In this document: positions 8,625-18,087 of the stretch, in pieces
Numbering within the stretch: position 1 is the stretch's first letter
Layout of the letters: every line of letters starts with the position of its first letter
NCBI RefSeq assembly: GCF_011742165.1
Contig: NZ_JAAQTO010000013.1
Span: forward strand, 1 to 64,000
Direction of reading: 5' to 3'
Origin: Billgrantia bachuensis
GTDB lineage: Bacteria > Pseudomonadota > Gammaproteobacteria > Pseudomonadales > Halomonadaceae
Length of the DNA stretch: 64,000 nucleotides
Made by a program: the position numbers and the translations under genes
Notes under the pieces: generated by a model
What the model saw: only the letters and a program-made list of their open reading frames with translations
Databases searched by the model: none
Told to the model about the DNA's origin: nothing

Positions 8625-9653
8625 TCAGGAATTGAAATTGAGCATGCGCTCCAGCGGCCTGAGGGCTTTCTGGCGCAGCTCGGCGTCGACGAAGATCTCG
8701 CCGCTGCCCTCGCGCAGGGCGCCGGCCAGGTTGTCCAGCGCGTTCATCGCCATCCACGGGCAGTGGGCGCAGCTGCGGCAGGTGGCACCGTTGCCGGCGG
8801 TGGGGGCCTCGAACAGGGTCTTCTCCGGCACCATCTGCTGCATCTTGAAGAAGATGCCGCGGTCGGTGGCAACGATCAGCTTGTCGTTCGGCAGCTCCTT
8901 GGCCGCCTTGATCAGCTGCGAGGTGGAACCGGCCACATCGGCCAGTGCCACCACCGAGGCCGGCGACTCCGGGTGCACCAGCACGGCGGCGTCGGGATAG
9001 AGTCCCTTGAGGTCCTCGATACCCTTGGCCTTGAACTCCTCGTGCACGATGCAGGCGCCATCCCACAGCAGCATGTCAGCGCCGGTCTTCTGCTGGATAT
9101 AGCCACCCAGGTGCTTGTCCGGCGCCCACAGGATCTTCTCGCCGCGGGCCTGCAGGTGCTCGATGACGTCCACCGCGATGGAGGAGGTCACCACCCAGTC
9201 GGCGCGCGCCTTCACCGCCGCCGAAGTGTTGGCGTAGACCACCACGGTACGATCGGGGTGCCGATCGCAGAAGGCGCTGAATTCATCCGCCGGGCAGCCG
9301 ATGTCGAGCGAGCAGGTAGCTTCCAGCGTCGGCATCAGCACGCGCTTTTCCGGCGACAGGATCTTGGCCGTTTCGCCCATGAAGCGCACCCCGGCCACCA
9401 CCAGGGTGTCGGCTGCGTGACGCGCGCCGAAGCGGGCCATTTCCAGCGAATCGGCAACGCAGCCGCCAGTTTCTTCAGCCAGTTGCTGAATGGCATCATC
9501 GGTGTAGTAGTGGGCCACGAGCACCGCGTTGTGCAGCTCCAGCAGACGCTTTATCTCGTCGATGCGAGCTTCGTCCTCGGCCGGGATGCGGGTCGGGCAG
9601 TAAGCACGGGCAAGGTGCTCACGCACCTCGATTCGGGAAGTCATGATCGTCAT
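8625..9653 (-). CDS. nadA: Quinolinate synthase A
   Basis: NadA condenses iminoaspartate with dihydroxyacetone phosphate to quinolinate using a [4Fe-4S] cluster, the second step of NAD synthesis from aspartate. All three cluster cysteines are seen in their family settings: [26 protein letters not shown] and [13 protein letters not shown]. The motif [13 protein letters not shown] near the start and [15 protein letters not shown] are also diagnostic. I start at 9653 ([14 protein letters not shown]) because homologues begin at about this point; 9644 and 9692 are the in-frame alternatives and none has a strong ribosome binding site. Converges on bepA across a structured spacer. Confidence 0.95.
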   Translation of the reverse strand: MTIMTSRIEVREHLARAYCPTRIPAEDEARIDEIKRLLELHNAVLVAHYYTDDAIQQLAEETGGCVADSLEMARFGARHAADTLVVAGVRFMGETAKILSPEKRVLMPTLEATCSLDIGCPADEFSAFCDRHPDRTVVVYANTSAAVKARADWVVTSSIAVDVIEHLQARGEKILWAPDKHLGGYIQQKTGADMLLWDGACIVHEEFKAKGIEDLKGLYPDAAVLVHPESPASVVALADVAGSTSQLIKAAKELPNDKLIVATDRGIFFKMQQMVPEKTLFEAPTAGNGATCRSCAHCPWMAMNALDNLAGALREGSGEIFVDAELRQKALRPLERMLNFNS

Positions 9654-9889
9654 CGTGTCTACCACTGTGACTGGCAGGGGCTCCCCCTGCATGTACCGGG
9701 TGCATCGCTGACCGTACGCTCCGTACGGGCGATACTCCTGGGGCTGATAACGGCGTCTCTCGCCACCTCAGCCCATTGCGCTATCTTACACCACATCCCT
9801 GTGTTGCTGGCTATAGCGCATGGCCGCCTTGGCACTACATAACGAAATGGAGGCACGCACCGCCGTTTCAAGGTCGCCAACAGCAGAAC

Positions 9890-9915
9890 GCCCCCGCCTC
9901 GTGAGAGGCGGGGGC
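9890..9915 (-). terminator. Strong hairpin downstream of the tRNA-Lys pair
   Basis: A perfect 11-bp stem (GCCCCCGCCTC at 9890-9900, GAGGCGGGGGC at 9905-9915) with a four-base loop lies nine bases after the 3' end of the downstream tRNA-Lys on the minus strand. The trailing sequence on that strand starts GTTCT, so the T-run is weak, but position and stability fit termination of the tRNA transcript. Confidence 0.75.
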
Positions 9916-9923
9916 GCGAGATC

Positions 9924-9999
9924 TGGTGGGTCGTGTAGGATTCGAACCTACGACCAATTGGTTAAAAGCCAACTGCTCTACCAACTGAGCTAACGACCC
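9924..9999 (-). tRNA. tRNA-Lys (anticodon UUU), second copy
   Basis: A 76-nt tRNA with the cloverleaf GGGTCGTTAGCTCAG...CTTTTAA...GGTTCGAATCC...ACGACCCACCA. The acceptor stem GGGTCGT/ACGACCC, the D-arm TAGCTCAGTTGGTAGAGC, the anticodon loop CTTTTAA (anticodon TTT) and the T-arm GGTTCGAATCC are all intact and the 3' CCA is encoded. It is identical to the copy 31 bp upstream. It differs from the E. coli tRNA-Lys by a few paired changes. Confidence 0.98.
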
Positions 10000-10030
10000 A
10001 GCACTTGCAAACAAGCTTCCAGGTCCGGAA

Positions 10031-10106
10031 TGGTGGGTCGTGTAGGATTCGAACCTACGACCAATTGGTTAAAAGCCAACTGCTCTACCAACTGAGCTAA
10101 CGACCC
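10031..10106 (-). tRNA. tRNA-Lys (anticodon UUU), first copy
   Basis: Identical 76-nt tRNA-Lys with encoded CCA, transcribed on the minus strand ahead of the copy at 9924-9999. The 31-bp spacer carries no hairpin, so the two are very probably processed from one precursor that ends at the hairpin at 9890-9915. Confidence 0.98.
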
Positions 10107-10183
10107 TTCCGAACGGGGGCAGATATTACTGATCACACCCCTGGCTGGCAAGGACTTTTTGACTTTCGTCCTGCCTCGACCCC

Positions 10184-11041
10184 CTACCTACCCTTGGAAT
10201 TCTTGGGCTTGCGCATCGCCTGTACCGGGCGGCGCTTGTTCTTGTCGCGGCTCCAGCGATTCTTCTCGTCCGGCGTGAGCTCGGGCACCTTGCGCGGCGT
10301 CAGGCCGGCAGATTGGGCCAGGTCGTCGATCTCGTCCTGGGACATTTCCACCCACTCACCCGCCTTGGCGCGCTTGTCGAGGAAGATGTTGCCGTAGCGT
10401 ACCCGCTTCAGGCGGCTCACCGTGAGCCCCTGGGATTCCCATAGCCGGCGCACCTCGCGGTTGCGACCTTCCATGATCACCACATGGAACCAGGTGTTGA
10501 TCCCTTCGCCGCCGAACTCCTGCACGTCGGTGAAGCGCGCCGGACCATCCTCGAGCATCACGCCCTCGACCATGGCCACGATATGTTCCTTGCGCACTTC
10601 GCCCATCACCCGCACGGCATATTCGCGCTCGATCTGGGTGGAGGGGTGCATCAAGCGGTTGGCCAGTTCGCCGTCGGTGGTGAACAGCAGCAGGCCGCTG
10701 GTATTGATGTCCAGGCGGCCGATGGCGATCCAGCGCTCGCCCTTGAGGCGCGGCAGACGCTCGAACACGGTGCGCCGCCCCTCGGGGTCCTTGCGCGTAC
10801 ACAGCTCGCCTTCCGGCTTGTTGTACATGATCACCCGTCGCGGCGTCTCCTCGGCGCCGCGCAGGGTCACCGGGCGATCATCGAAGGCGACCCGGTCGCG
10901 CATCTCGATGCGATCGCCGAGCGTGGCGACCTTGCCGTTGACCTTGACACGGCCGGCCTCGATGGCCGCTTCCATCTCGCGGCGCGAGCCCAGCCCGGCA
11001 CGGGCCAGGACCTTCTGCAGTTTTTCGGTATCGCTCGTCAT
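10184..11041 (-). CDS. rluB: 23S rRNA pseudouridine(2605) synthase RluB
   Basis: A 285-residue RsuA/RluB/E/F-family enzyme that isomerises uridine 2605 in the peptidyl-transferase region of 23S rRNA. An N-terminal S4 RNA-binding domain ([22 protein letters not shown], residues 6-60) is followed by the catalytic core with [19 protein letters not shown], whose Asp is the active-site nucleophile. The C-terminus is a long basic tail ([17 protein letters not shown]), typical of RluB rather than RluE or RluF. Its ATG overlaps the stop of scpB in ATGA, giving the operon scpA-scpB-rluB, a common arrangement. Confidence 0.93.
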   Translation of the reverse strand: MTSDTEKLQKVLARAGLGSRREMEAAIEAGRVKVNGKVATLGDRIEMRDRVAFDDRPVTLRGAEETPRRVIMYNKPEGELCTRKDPEGRRTVFERLPRLKGERWIAIGRLDINTSGLLLFTTDGELANRLMHPSTQIEREYAVRVMGEVRKEHIVAMVEGVMLEDGPARFTDVQEFGGEGINTWFHVVIMEGRNREVRRLWESQGLTVSRLKRVRYGNIFLDKRAKAGEWVEMSQDEIDDLAQSAGLTPRKVPELTPDEKNRWSRDKNKRRPVQAMRKPKNSKGR

Positions 11042-11925
11042 GTGTCGTCTGACTTCTCGTCTTCGGTGGATTCCGCCCCCGCTCCGCCGTCATCGTCGAC
11101 GCTGGTGCGGGCACGTTCGGCCAGGCGGGCCTCGAGATCGGCGAAGCTCAGCCCTGGCCTGTCGGACGCCTTCCCGGCGTGTGGTACGTCGGCCGTCCCG
11201 GCCGTCGTTTCGTCAAGCATGTCGTACGCTTCGGTACGCTTGTCGGCATTCTCATCTTCGTCGCCGGCGCCATAGCCGGCCTCGTCCGCGTCGTCGGTCA
11301 TCTCCTCTCCGCCCACGGCCTCTTCGTCGGCCTGCGCCAGCAGCGCGCTGGGCGGCGGTGGGGCCTCGTCCTCGAACACCGGCTCCGCCAAGCCCTTGAG
11401 CTCGTGCATGGGCGGCAGCTCGTCCAGGGTCTTGAGCCCGAAGTCATCAAGGAACTGGCGGGTGGTGGCATAGACCGCCGGGCGGCCCGGCACGTCACGG
11501 TGTCCGACCACGCGAATCCAGCCACGTTCGGCCAGGGTGCGCATTATCGAGCTGCTCACCGCTACCCCGCGCACCTCCTCGATGTCGCCGCGGGTCACCG
11601 GTTGACGATAGGCGATCAGCGCCAGGGTCTCCAACAGCGCTCGCGAGTAGCGCTGCGGGCGTTCGTCCCATAGTCGCGAGACCCAGGGCGAAAGGCGCGG
11701 GCGAATGCGCAACTGATAGCCCGAGGCGGTCTCGATCAGCTCCATGGCACCGCGTTCGTGGCGCCCCGCCACCCGCTCCAGCGCCTCGCGCAGGCTGCGC
11801 CGCTGCGGCCGCTCGTGGTCGCCAAACAGCCCCTCGAGGCGCTCGAGCGACAGCGGCTCGGCCGCCGCCAGCAGTGCCGCCTCGAGGATCTCGTCGAGGC
11901 TGTCGGGCTGCTCCATGGCGGTCAT
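11038..11925 (-). CDS. scpB: Segregation and condensation protein ScpB
   Basis: A 295-residue ScpB, the kite subunit that binds ScpA and the SMC ATPase to condense and partition the chromosome. Two winged-helix domains lie in residues 5-185, with the conserved [26 protein letters not shown] and [17 protein letters not shown]. The remaining 110 residues are a low-complexity, strongly acidic tail rich in Glu, Asp and Ala that is longer than in most ScpB proteins and fits a halophile. Coupled by four-base overlaps to scpA upstream and rluB downstream. Confidence 0.94.
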   Translation of the reverse strand: MTAMEQPDSLDEILEAALLAAAEPLSLERLEGLFGDHERPQRRSLREALERVAGRHERGAMELIETASGYQLRIRPRLSPWVSRLWDERPQRYSRALLETLALIAYRQPVTRGDIEEVRGVAVSSSIMRTLAERGWIRVVGHRDVPGRPAVYATTRQFLDDFGLKTLDELPPMHELKGLAEPVFEDEAPPPPSALLAQADEEAVGGEEMTDDADEAGYGAGDEDENADKRTEAYDMLDETTAGTADVPHAGKASDRPGLSFADLEARLAERARTSVDDDGGAGAESTEDEKSDDT

Positions 11926-12863
11926 GCGGTGTCACCCCCCTCGGGCATGCTCCCCTCCTCGGCAAAGGGACTCTCGGCGTCGGCGCCATCATCGTGGAAG
12001 AGCTCCTCCTCCGACTCCTCTCGCGGCGCACGGGCGCGCACATGGATCGGCGACAGCGGTGCATTCTGCACGATCTCGATCATCGCCTCCTTGGCCAGCT
12101 CGAGAATGGCCATGAAGGTGACGATGACCCCGGCGCGCCCCTCCTCGAGGGTGAACAGCGCCTCGAACGGCGTGTAATGCTCGTGGTTGAGGCGCTCCAT
12201 GATCGCCAGCATGCGCTCGCGGGTCGAGAGCACTTCGCGCCCCACCTGGTGAGCCTGGTTGAGCTCGGCCCGGCGCAGGATACCGGCCAAGGCGCCGAGC
12301 AGTTCATCGAGCTCCACCTCGGGGTGAATCACCCGTGCCTGCAGCGGCGGCAGTGCCGCCCGTGCCGGGAACCAGTCGCGGCCCACCCGCGGCAGCCCGG
12401 CCAACGCCTCGGCCGCGCTCTTGAGCTGCTCGTACTCCTGCAGGCGGCGGATCAGCTCGGCACGCGGGTCGTCTTCCTCGTCGTCGCCTCCCTCCCTGGG
12501 CGGGCGCGGTAGCAGGGTTCGTGACTTGATCTCGGCCAGCATCGCCGCCATCAACAGGTACTCGCCGGCCAACTCGATCTCCATCGCCTTCATCAGCTCC
12601 ACATACTCGATGTACTGGCGAGTGATGGCGGCTACGTCGATGGCCAGGATATCCAGGTTCTGCCGACGAATCAGGTAGAGCAGCAGATCGAGCGGCCCCT
12701 CGAACGCCTCGAGGAAGATCCGCAGCGCCTCCGGCGGGATATACAGATCCTCGGGCAGTTGGGTGATCGGCTCGTCGAACAGCCGCGCCAGCACCGCCGA
12801 CTGGGTCTCGGCGTCGCTCGCGTCCGGCTGATGGGGAACAGCCGTGTGGGGCGTCTCGCTCAC
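11922..12863 (-). CDS. scpA: Segregation and condensation protein ScpA
   Basis: A 313-residue ScpA, the kleisin that bridges the SMC head domains. The signature FEGPLDLLLYLIRRQNLDILAID (residues 54-76) and QYIEYVELMKAMEIELAGEYLLMAAMLAEIKSRTLLP are textbook ScpA. The N-terminal 50 residues are unstructured and acidic, and the C-terminal winged helix is visible around FEALFTLEEGRAGVIVTFMAILELAKE, followed by an acidic tail. It heads the scpA-scpB-rluB operon; the ATGA overlap with scpB implies coupled translation and roughly fixed subunit ratio. Confidence 0.94.
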   Translation of the reverse strand: MSETPHTAVPHQPDASDAETQSAVLARLFDEPITQLPEDLYIPPEALRIFLEAFEGPLDLLLYLIRRQNLDILAIDVAAITRQYIEYVELMKAMEIELAGEYLLMAAMLAEIKSRTLLPRPPREGGDDEEDDPRAELIRRLQEYEQLKSAAEALAGLPRVGRDWFPARAALPPLQARVIHPEVELDELLGALAGILRRAELNQAHQVGREVLSTRERMLAIMERLNHEHYTPFEALFTLEEGRAGVIVTFMAILELAKEAMIEIVQNAPLSPIHVRARAPREESEEELFHDDGADAESPFAEEGSMPEGGDTA

Positions 12864-12945
12864 GCGGGGCTGGCCTCCCGGCTGGGCTTGTCTGAAGATC
12901 GATCACGCAGTCTACCAAGAGCGCGGGGGTCAGGGTAAGTCCGGC

Positions 12946-13497
12946 TCACCCAACCGTCATCCGGGCCACCTCCCCTTGAAGACGCGCGCCGGCAAGGCAT
13001 TCCAGGCGCCTGGCCTCCAGGACACCGCGGACACGGGCCCGGGACCGTAGCGTGATCTTGTCGCCAGCCTTCAGGGTTCCCGTTACCTGCCCATCGACGC
13101 TGACCTCACGCCCTTCCAGATGCGATGATACCCTTCCGCTCACCGTCACCATGACGTGATGGTCCTTGGCGATGACGGCCCCCTCGACGCTGCCCTTGAC
13201 CACGACCGGCTCATTGGCAATGAGCCGGCCCGATACTCGCGTCGCCACACCGATACGGCTCCCCTCGGCGCTACTCTGCGTGCAGGCAATGGGCTTCGCC
13301 GTGACGCTCTGTGCACCGACAGGCGATACAATCGCCGAAACGACCGGAAGCAAGCGCGTCCGAGCGGTATGTACCTCCGATGCCGCGTTCTCTGTCAGCT
13401 CCGCAGCGTGGCGCTTGCGCTTGCGCCGCCCTCCATCCCAGACGATCAGCGTCATGGCAGCCACGCCGAGAAAGATAAACCATGTCTGAATGCCCAC
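12946..13497 (-). CDS. Membrane-anchored bactofilin-family protein
   Basis: A 183-residue protein starting with GTG at 13497, chosen because GGAG lies seven bases upstream and the next residues form a clean N-terminal membrane anchor (IQTWFIFLGVAAMTLIVWDG) followed by a basic stop-transfer run RRKRKRH. After a linker, residues from about 90 to the end are a bactofilin (DUF583) beta-helix with the repeating hydrophobic pattern IGVATRVSGRLIANEPVVVKG and VSVDGQVTGTLKAGD. Bactofilins polymerise without nucleotide and scaffold cell-shape or wall enzymes. This copy should face the cytoplasm while tethered to the inner membrane. It is divergent from a soluble bactofilin of the same length. A much longer upstream open frame exists but overlaps the neighbour and was rejected. 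Confidence 0.75.
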   Translation of the reverse strand: MGIQTWFIFLGVAAMTLIVWDGGRRKRKRHAAELTENAASEVHTARTRLLPVVSAIVSPVGAQSVTAKPIACTQSSAEGSRIGVATRVSGRLIANEPVVVKGSVEGAVIAKDHHVMVTVSGRVSSHLEGREVSVDGQVTGTLKAGDKITLRSRARVRGVLEARRLECLAGARLQGEVARMTVG

Positions 13498-13650
13498 ATC
13501 CCTACTCCATGCCCGCGTAGCCTTCCTTATAGGTGCCCAGCCCCAGAGGCAGTGTCGAGAAAAAGCCGCCAGATACCACATAGCTCCGCGCTTTGATGTT
13601 CCCGCAAGCGAGCTAGGCTGCTTGGCTATTCGTCGATCTTGGAGGCCTGC

Positions 13651-14202
13651 ATGTTCCACAAGGCAAAGCACCGTCAACCGGAAGCAACGCCAGCCAGCGT
13701 CGCGACCGATACCGACCGGACGCCACCGCCTCGCCAGGAAGCGCCCGCGACACGCCCTGGCGTTTCGGTGATCGGCAGCCATACCCGAGTGCAGGGAGAT
13801 ATCGATGCCGGGGAGGATCTGACCGTGGCAGGCCACGTCGAGGGCACGATCACTTGCAAGCAGAATACCGTCACCCTGGGCAATAGCGGCCGCATCGTCG
13901 GTGACGTCTACGCTCACACTCTGCATGTCTCCGGTGAGGTCGAGGGCAATCTCGTGGCATCACATCGCGCCACGATCCACAAGGACGCCAATGTCAGGGG
14001 GATGATCGTCACGCCATGCCTGATGCTCGAGGACGGCAGTTCTTTTTACGGAAGTATCGATATGGATCCCGGGAACGAACTCCTCAAGGAGGCGTTCGGC
14101 GAGCTTGCCGACAGCAGCCGGATACATGCCACATCGGCATCCGACGATAGCGAAGTCGTCGAGGACGCCGCCGGCGCACCCGATGCGACGTCCGCGTCAT
14201 GA
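13651..14202 (+). CDS. Bactofilin (polymer-forming cytoskeletal protein)
   Basis: A 183-residue soluble bactofilin. The start at 13651 has a perfect GGAGG five bases upstream. After a 45-residue disordered N-terminus, the DUF583/CcmA beta-helix runs from about VSVIGSHTRVQGDIDAGEDLTVAGHVEG to residue 150, with the family rhythm of short strands ending in Gly or Asp and the motif VTLGNSGRIVGDVYAHTLHVSGEVEGN. The C-terminal tail is acidic and low in complexity. It is divergent from the membrane-anchored bactofilin at 12946-13497, with 153 bp between the starts, so the pair probably shares a control region and may co-polymerise. Confidence 0.9.
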   Translation: MFHKAKHRQPEATPASVATDTDRTPPPRQEAPATRPGVSVIGSHTRVQGDIDAGEDLTVAGHVEGTITCKQNTVTLGNSGRIVGDVYAHTLHVSGEVEGNLVASHRATIHKDANVRGMIVTPCLMLEDGSSFYGSIDMDPGNELLKEAFGELADSSRIHATSASDDSEVVEDAAGAPDATSAS

Positions 14203-14265
14203 TGCGGTGCCCAACGGTCGAGCGGTCAAGCTGATCCGGCTCCCTGCGGCGAAGGGGGCGCCCCC

Positions 14266-16176
14266 TCATTCCACCGCTTCGGCCTTGCGGTAGCGCCCGG
14301 TGTAGTCGAACAGCTTCTCCCGTACTTGCCAGTGGCGACCCACCTTCCGCCCCACCACGAAGTCCGGGTGCCGCAGGCGCCGACGCTCGGCGACGACCGC
14401 CTCCGCGCTCATCGGCCGCCAGCGCGCTCCCGGCGCGCGCAGATGGTGGCGCAGGAATACGGCAGCAAAAGCAGCGCGCTGGGCTGCGGTCTCCAAGGCG
14501 AACCACTCGGCCAGCGTCTCCCCATCCTCGTCGTGGTAGGTGATCTTGAGACGCGGCAGGCCACGCCCGTTAACGGTGGCCTCGAGTTGCATTCCTGCCA
14601 CCCGCAGCACCTTCGCATCCCTGAGGCGCAGCGCCTCCTTGAGCTTGTCGTCGGCGTCGACCAGCAGGGTCTCGCAGCCGTGGCAGCGCCGCGCGGCGAT
14701 GTCGTTCTCGGCGCCGCACTCGCCGCAGGTCTTGAAGCGATAGCGAAACTCACACTGTCTACGAGCGCTCGACGCCGCACCTCGCTCTTTATAGGCGCCC
14801 GACGCCGCGCCTCGTTGGCCACTGCCCTCCCCGCAGGAAGGGTCAGGATCGTTGATGAGCCCTTGGCAGCGCCTGCCGAAGTGTTCGATGACGATGTCGC
14901 CGTCGCGCCGCCCCCAGAACAGGTTGGCATGACCGCAAACGGGGCATTCGACCTGCACCGGCTCGGTGTCCGAGGCCGGCCTGGGGCTGCCCACCTCCGG
15001 CGCGTAGAGATCCCAGGGGTTGCCGGCGTAATCGAGAATTAGGCAGTCGGTCTTGCCCGGTGCGAGTCGCAGGCCGCGTCCCACGATCTGCTGGTAGAGG
15101 CTCACCGACTCGGTGGGCCGAAGGATCGCGATCAGGTCGACGTGGGGCGCGTCGAAGCCAGTGGTCAGCACCGCTACGTTGACCAGATACTTTAGTTCTT
15201 GCGCCTGGAAGGCGGCGATGATTCGCTCGCGCTCGCGCGATGGCGTCTCCCCAGTGATCAGGGCCGCCTCGGCGGGCGGCAGGTAGCCGAGAACCTCCTC
15301 AGCGTGGGCTACGCTGGCAGCGAAGATCATCACCCCACGACGGTGCGCGGCGCGCGTGATCACTTCGGCGATGATCCCCGGCGTGGCGCGGCTGCCCGCC
15401 ACTACCCGGTTGAGTTCTTCTTCCCGGAACAAGCCATTTGCCCCCGGCGCCAGCGCCGAGAAATCGTAGCGCTCGACCGCTGCGTCGATACGGGTCGGCG
15501 GCGCGAGATAGCCCTGCTTGACCATCAGTCTCAACGGCTGCTCGAAGACACAGTCGCGAAAGAAGCAATCCTCGTCGCCACGTACCATGCCGTGATGATG
15601 GCGGTGATAGATGAAACCTTGCCCCAGGCGATAGGGCGTGGCGGTCAGCCCCAGCACCTTGAGCCGCGGATTGGCCTGGCGCAGGCACTCGATCACGCGG
15701 CGGTAACTGGCGTCCTTGTCCGGCGAGACCCGGTGGCATTCGTCGATCACCAGCAGGGTGAAATTGGCCTGCCCCTGAGCAGCGGAGTCGAAGCGCTCCA
15801 GGTTGCGCACCACCGACTGCACCGAGCCGAACACCACCTGGCGCGCGCTCTCCTTGCGCCCCAGGCCGGCACTGAAGATATCCGCCTCGAGGCCATAGGC
15901 CAGGTATTTGGCGTGGTTCTGTTCCACCAGTTCGCGCACATGGGCGAGCACCAGCACCCGTCCGCGGGCGAGGCGCGCCAGCTCGGCAATCACCAGCGAC
16001 TTGCCGCTGCCGGTGGGCAGCACCACTACCGCCGGCTCGTCACTGGCGCGAAAATGCGCCACCACGCGGCGCACGGCCTCCTGCTGGTAGGGGCGCAGCG
16101 AAGGACAGCGAGAAGTGGGCATGACGGCTACGGCGGTGGAACTCATGGGAGGCCAGTCGGGGCGATCGAGGCTCAC
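14266..16176 (-). CDS. radD: DEAD/DEAH-box helicase RadD (YejH)
   Basis: A 636-residue superfamily 2 helicase of the RadD/YejH type, a DNA-repair protein that stimulates RecA strand exchange and helps resolve recombination intermediates. Motif Q and I are in [13 protein letters not shown] and [16 protein letters not shown], motif II is IDECHR, motif III is [11 protein letters not shown], and motif VI is [21 protein letters not shown]. The C-terminal third carries two cysteine knuckles, [11 protein letters not shown] and CGECG...CHGC, that would bind zinc as in RadD. A short local repeat ([15 protein letters not shown]) sits just before the second knuckle. The start is GTG at 16176; ATG codons at 16146 and 16122 are alternatives. 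Confidence 0.9.
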   Translation of the reverse strand: MSLDRPDWPPMSSTAVAVMPTSRCPSLRPYQQEAVRRVVAHFRASDEPAVVVLPTGSGKSLVIAELARLARGRVLVLAHVRELVEQNHAKYLAYGLEADIFSAGLGRKESARQVVFGSVQSVVRNLERFDSAAQGQANFTLLVIDECHRVSPDKDASYRRVIECLRQANPRLKVLGLTATPYRLGQGFIYHRHHHGMVRGDEDCFFRDCVFEQPLRLMVKQGYLAPPTRIDAAVERYDFSALAPGANGLFREEELNRVVAGSRATPGIIAEVITRAAHRRGVMIFAASVAHAEEVLGYLPPAEAALITGETPSRERERIIAAFQAQELKYLVNVAVLTTGFDAPHVDLIAILRPTESVSLYQQIVGRGLRLAPGKTDCLILDYAGNPWDLYAPEVGSPRPASDTEPVQVECPVCGHANLFWGRRDGDIVIEHFGRRCQGLINDPDPSCGEGSGQRGAASGAYKERGAASSARRQCEFRYRFKTCGECGAENDIAARRCHGCETLLVDADDKLKEALRLRDAKVLRVAGMQLEATVNGRGLPRLKITYHDEDGETLAEWFALETAAQRAAFAAVFLRHHLRAPGARWRPMSAEAVVAERRRLRHPDFVVGRKVGRHWQVREKLFDYTGRYRKAEAVE

Positions 16177-16206
16177 ATGTTAACCGTCCTCGGATTTTTC
16201 GTCAGG

Positions 16207-17010
16207 TCAATATGGACCGGCAAAGCGCGGCTTGCGCCCTGCCATTCTGGCCGCCACGGCTTCCAACTGCTCCTCGCCGCCGAGCAGGCCCCGCTGCAGG
16301 CTCGCCTCCTGCGCCAGGCACTCGCGCTCCGACATGCCCGGGGTGCGGGCAAGGAGTTCACGGGCCGCGGCCACAGCCTTGGGCGAGCGAGCGGCCACCG
16401 CGGTGGCAATGTCGCGAGCGGTACCTTGCGGGTCGTCGGCCAGTCGAGTGGCAAGGCCCAACGCTACGGCTTCCTGCCCGTTCACCTTGCGACCCGTCCA
16501 GGCCAGCTCGCGCAGCACGTCGCGGCGAATATTCTCTCCGGTCACGCTGATGGCCATATCGGGAATGATCCCCCAGACGATCTCCAGCAGCGCCAGCCGA
16601 GCCTCGCGGTGCACCACGCGAATATCGGCGCCCAGCGCGATCTGCAAGCCGCCGCCATAGACATGTCCATGCAGGGCGGCAATCACCGGCACGCCGGCGT
16701 CGCGCCAGCCCAGCGCCAGACGCTGCACCGGGTTGATGCCTTGCTCGTCGGCGGCCAGCAACGAAGGCAACCGCTCGGGACAGGACATGATCGCCGCCAT
16801 GTCGAGGCCAGCGCAGAAGCTCTCGCCCTCCCCCTTGAGTACCACGGCGCGCAAACCGTCGAGTTCGCGCAGGCGCTGCTGCGCTGCCAGCAGGGCGTCG
16901 ATCATTTCCCAGTCGAGGCCGTTGTGCTCGCGGGGCCTCGCCAGGGCGACCTCGGCCACATGGTCCTGAAACGTAAGTGTCACCCGTTCATGAAAAACTT
17001 GCTGTGTCAT
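16207..17010 (-). CDS. Crotonase (enoyl-CoA hydratase/isomerase) family protein
   Basis: A 267-residue crotonase-fold protein. The oxyanion-hole motifs are present: GEGESFCAGLDM near residue 65 and ALHGHVYGGGLQIALGADIRV near 120. In classical enoyl-CoA hydratases two glutamates activate water; here the second region reads WGIIPDMAISVTG, with Asp rather than the usual Gly-Gly-Thr pattern, so hydratase activity is uncertain and an isomerase or other CoA reaction is equally possible. The start at 17010 (MTQQVFHERV) resembles family N-termini; 17037 is an alternative. It stands 30 bp upstream of radD in the same direction. Confidence 0.82.
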   Translation of the reverse strand: MTQQVFHERVTLTFQDHVAEVALARPREHNGLDWEMIDALLAAQQRLRELDGLRAVVLKGEGESFCAGLDMAAIMSCPERLPSLLAADEQGINPVQRLALGWRDAGVPVIAALHGHVYGGGLQIALGADIRVVHREARLALLEIVWGIIPDMAISVTGENIRRDVLRELAWTGRKVNGQEAVALGLATRLADDPQGTARDIATAVAARSPKAVAAARELLARTPGMSERECLAQEASLQRGLLGGEEQLEAVAARMAGRKPRFAGPY

Positions 17011-17335
17011 GCCTGGCTGCCTCATGTCATTCGTCAAGGCAGTCTGGCGCGACGGCTACAGTTGTCAAACCTTCGTTTCATTTTGCTTCGATGGATTTTT
17101 TCGCAATTCGTCTATAGTGAGAGTTCAGTGCTGTGTCGGACGAAGCCACCAAAGGGCAATGGGGAAGTAGCGTGGCTTTCGTCATACCCGTGGATGGAAT
17201 CACTGGTTCATCGGACCTAAACGTCGCGAAACTTGATGAAGGTCATGCAAATCGGAGGCATTCTCTGAGCATCATTGAGGCCGCTAACATGCGGGGAAGC
17301 GGCTGATGCTCGGCCTTCGTAAAGAGGACACCGCC
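17011..17335. other. Intergenic region between divergent genes
   Basis: A 325-bp AT-richer spacer between the crotonase gene (minus) and the hypothetical helix-bundle protein (plus). It must hold both promoters. A TATAGT at 17113-17118 could be a plus-strand -10 box, but no -35 box with proper spacing is clear. I see no conserved gene, RNA fold or repeat in it. Confidence 0.5.
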
Positions 17336-17833
17336 ATGCCAGAAAAACCAACAAGGATCACCAGGCTGGCCCTGGTGCTGGATGAGCTTCTGACACTCGC
17401 CGAGGCGCACGAACGCAACGAGGTCATGCGCTATCGACGACTCGCTTTCAGCTTCCTGCCCTTCGATACCGCCGTAAGCCGCCTGATGGCTTCACTTGGA
17501 ATCCAATGCGAAATGCGCGTCGAGGAGCTACGCCGCCTCTCGCGCCAGCTGGGCCTTCCGGAGTCTTCCGGCGTCCAGGCACAGCCAAGCGCTGCCTTGG
17601 CAGCGCCTTTCTTCGTCAGTACCCAGGCAGTGGCATACGAGGTCTTGACCCAGGCGGTGACCGACGCCGGATACTCGCTGCACTTCCACGAGCATCTGCG
17701 CGAAGCCAGCACCGTACCCGCGCTCTATCCCGCTCTGACGGCAGTCATCAAGCAGAAGCGTGCGGAACATACCGTGTTGGAGGGTTTCCTCGCTTCTCGA
17801 AGTGAATCGACGCAGATGGAACAGCGCGCCTGA
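17336..17833 (+). CDS. Hypothetical helical protein, ferritin-like in pattern
   Basis: A 165-residue, largely helical cytosolic protein. The start at 17336 follows AAAGAGGA by eight bases; the frame is open ten codons further. The N-terminal half carries LAEAHERNEVMRYRRLAF and QCEMRVEELRRL, and the C-terminal half SLHFHEHLREAS and KRAEHTVLEGFLAS: pairs of Glu, His and Arg on long helices in the spacing typical of ferritin-like or rubrerythrin-like four-helix bundles. I do not recognise a named family and no activity is claimed. A strong hairpin terminator follows at 17904-17929. Confidence 0.75.
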   Translation: MPEKPTRITRLALVLDELLTLAEAHERNEVMRYRRLAFSFLPFDTAVSRLMASLGIQCEMRVEELRRLSRQLGLPESSGVQAQPSAALAAPFFVSTQAVAYEVLTQAVTDAGYSLHFHEHLREASTVPALYPALTAVIKQKRAEHTVLEGFLASRSESTQMEQRA

Positions 17834-17903
17834 AAGCGATGCCTTAGCCGGGCAGCGCAGCCAGCCATAAAACGGCAGGGATGAGCCAGGACAGCTGTAA
17901 ACG

Positions 17904-17929
17904 AAGAGGCGGCCAGCAGGCCGCCTCTT
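17904..17929. terminator. Intrinsic terminator, usable in both directions
   Basis: Perfect 11-bp stem AAGAGGCGGCC / GGCCGCCTCTT with an AGCA loop and three further T residues on the plus strand. It ends the plus-strand hypothetical gene. On the minus strand it follows the purL relic at 17960-18071, so it is probably also the original purL terminator; the present purL has a similar hairpin (GGCGGCC stem) at 18732-18756. Confidence 0.88.
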
Positions 17930-17959
17930 TTACTACATGTCTTTCATGCTGATCGCGAA

Positions 17960-18071
17960 TCAGCCAAGCCACACACGGGCATTGCGGAACAGCCGCATCC
18001 AGGCGCCGTCACGGGTCCACTCCGCGGTACGCCAGGAATTGCTCACGGCACGCATCAGACGCTCCGGGTGC
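17960..18071 (-). pseudogene. Relic of a second purL 3' end (37 codons)
   Basis: The segment aligns base for base with the 3' end of the intact purL at 18779-18890, offset by 819 bp. I count 95 matches in the 110 positions 17962-18071, with nearly all differences at third codon positions, so it still reads as protein: [18 protein letters not shown] followed by [18 protein letters not shown] and a TGA stop. Upstream of the His codon the match ends abruptly next to the stop of the AmiS/UreI-like gene. The relic keeps its own terminator. The pattern fits a diverged purL allele whose body was replaced or displaced by an incoming purL-plus-cargo segment, rather than a recent local duplication. Confidence 0.9.
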
Positions 18072-18087
18072 GGCTCATCATGTCATG

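Noticed and set aside
9659..9880. 73-codon minus-strand open frame upstream of nadA
   Set aside because: Overlaps the nadA start in another frame, no ribosome binding site and low-complexity composition.
15199..17220. 673-codon plus-strand open frame antisense to radD and the crotonase gene
   Set aside because: Both real genes have firm domain matches on the minus strand; the plus frame has no recognisable motif and no start site signal.
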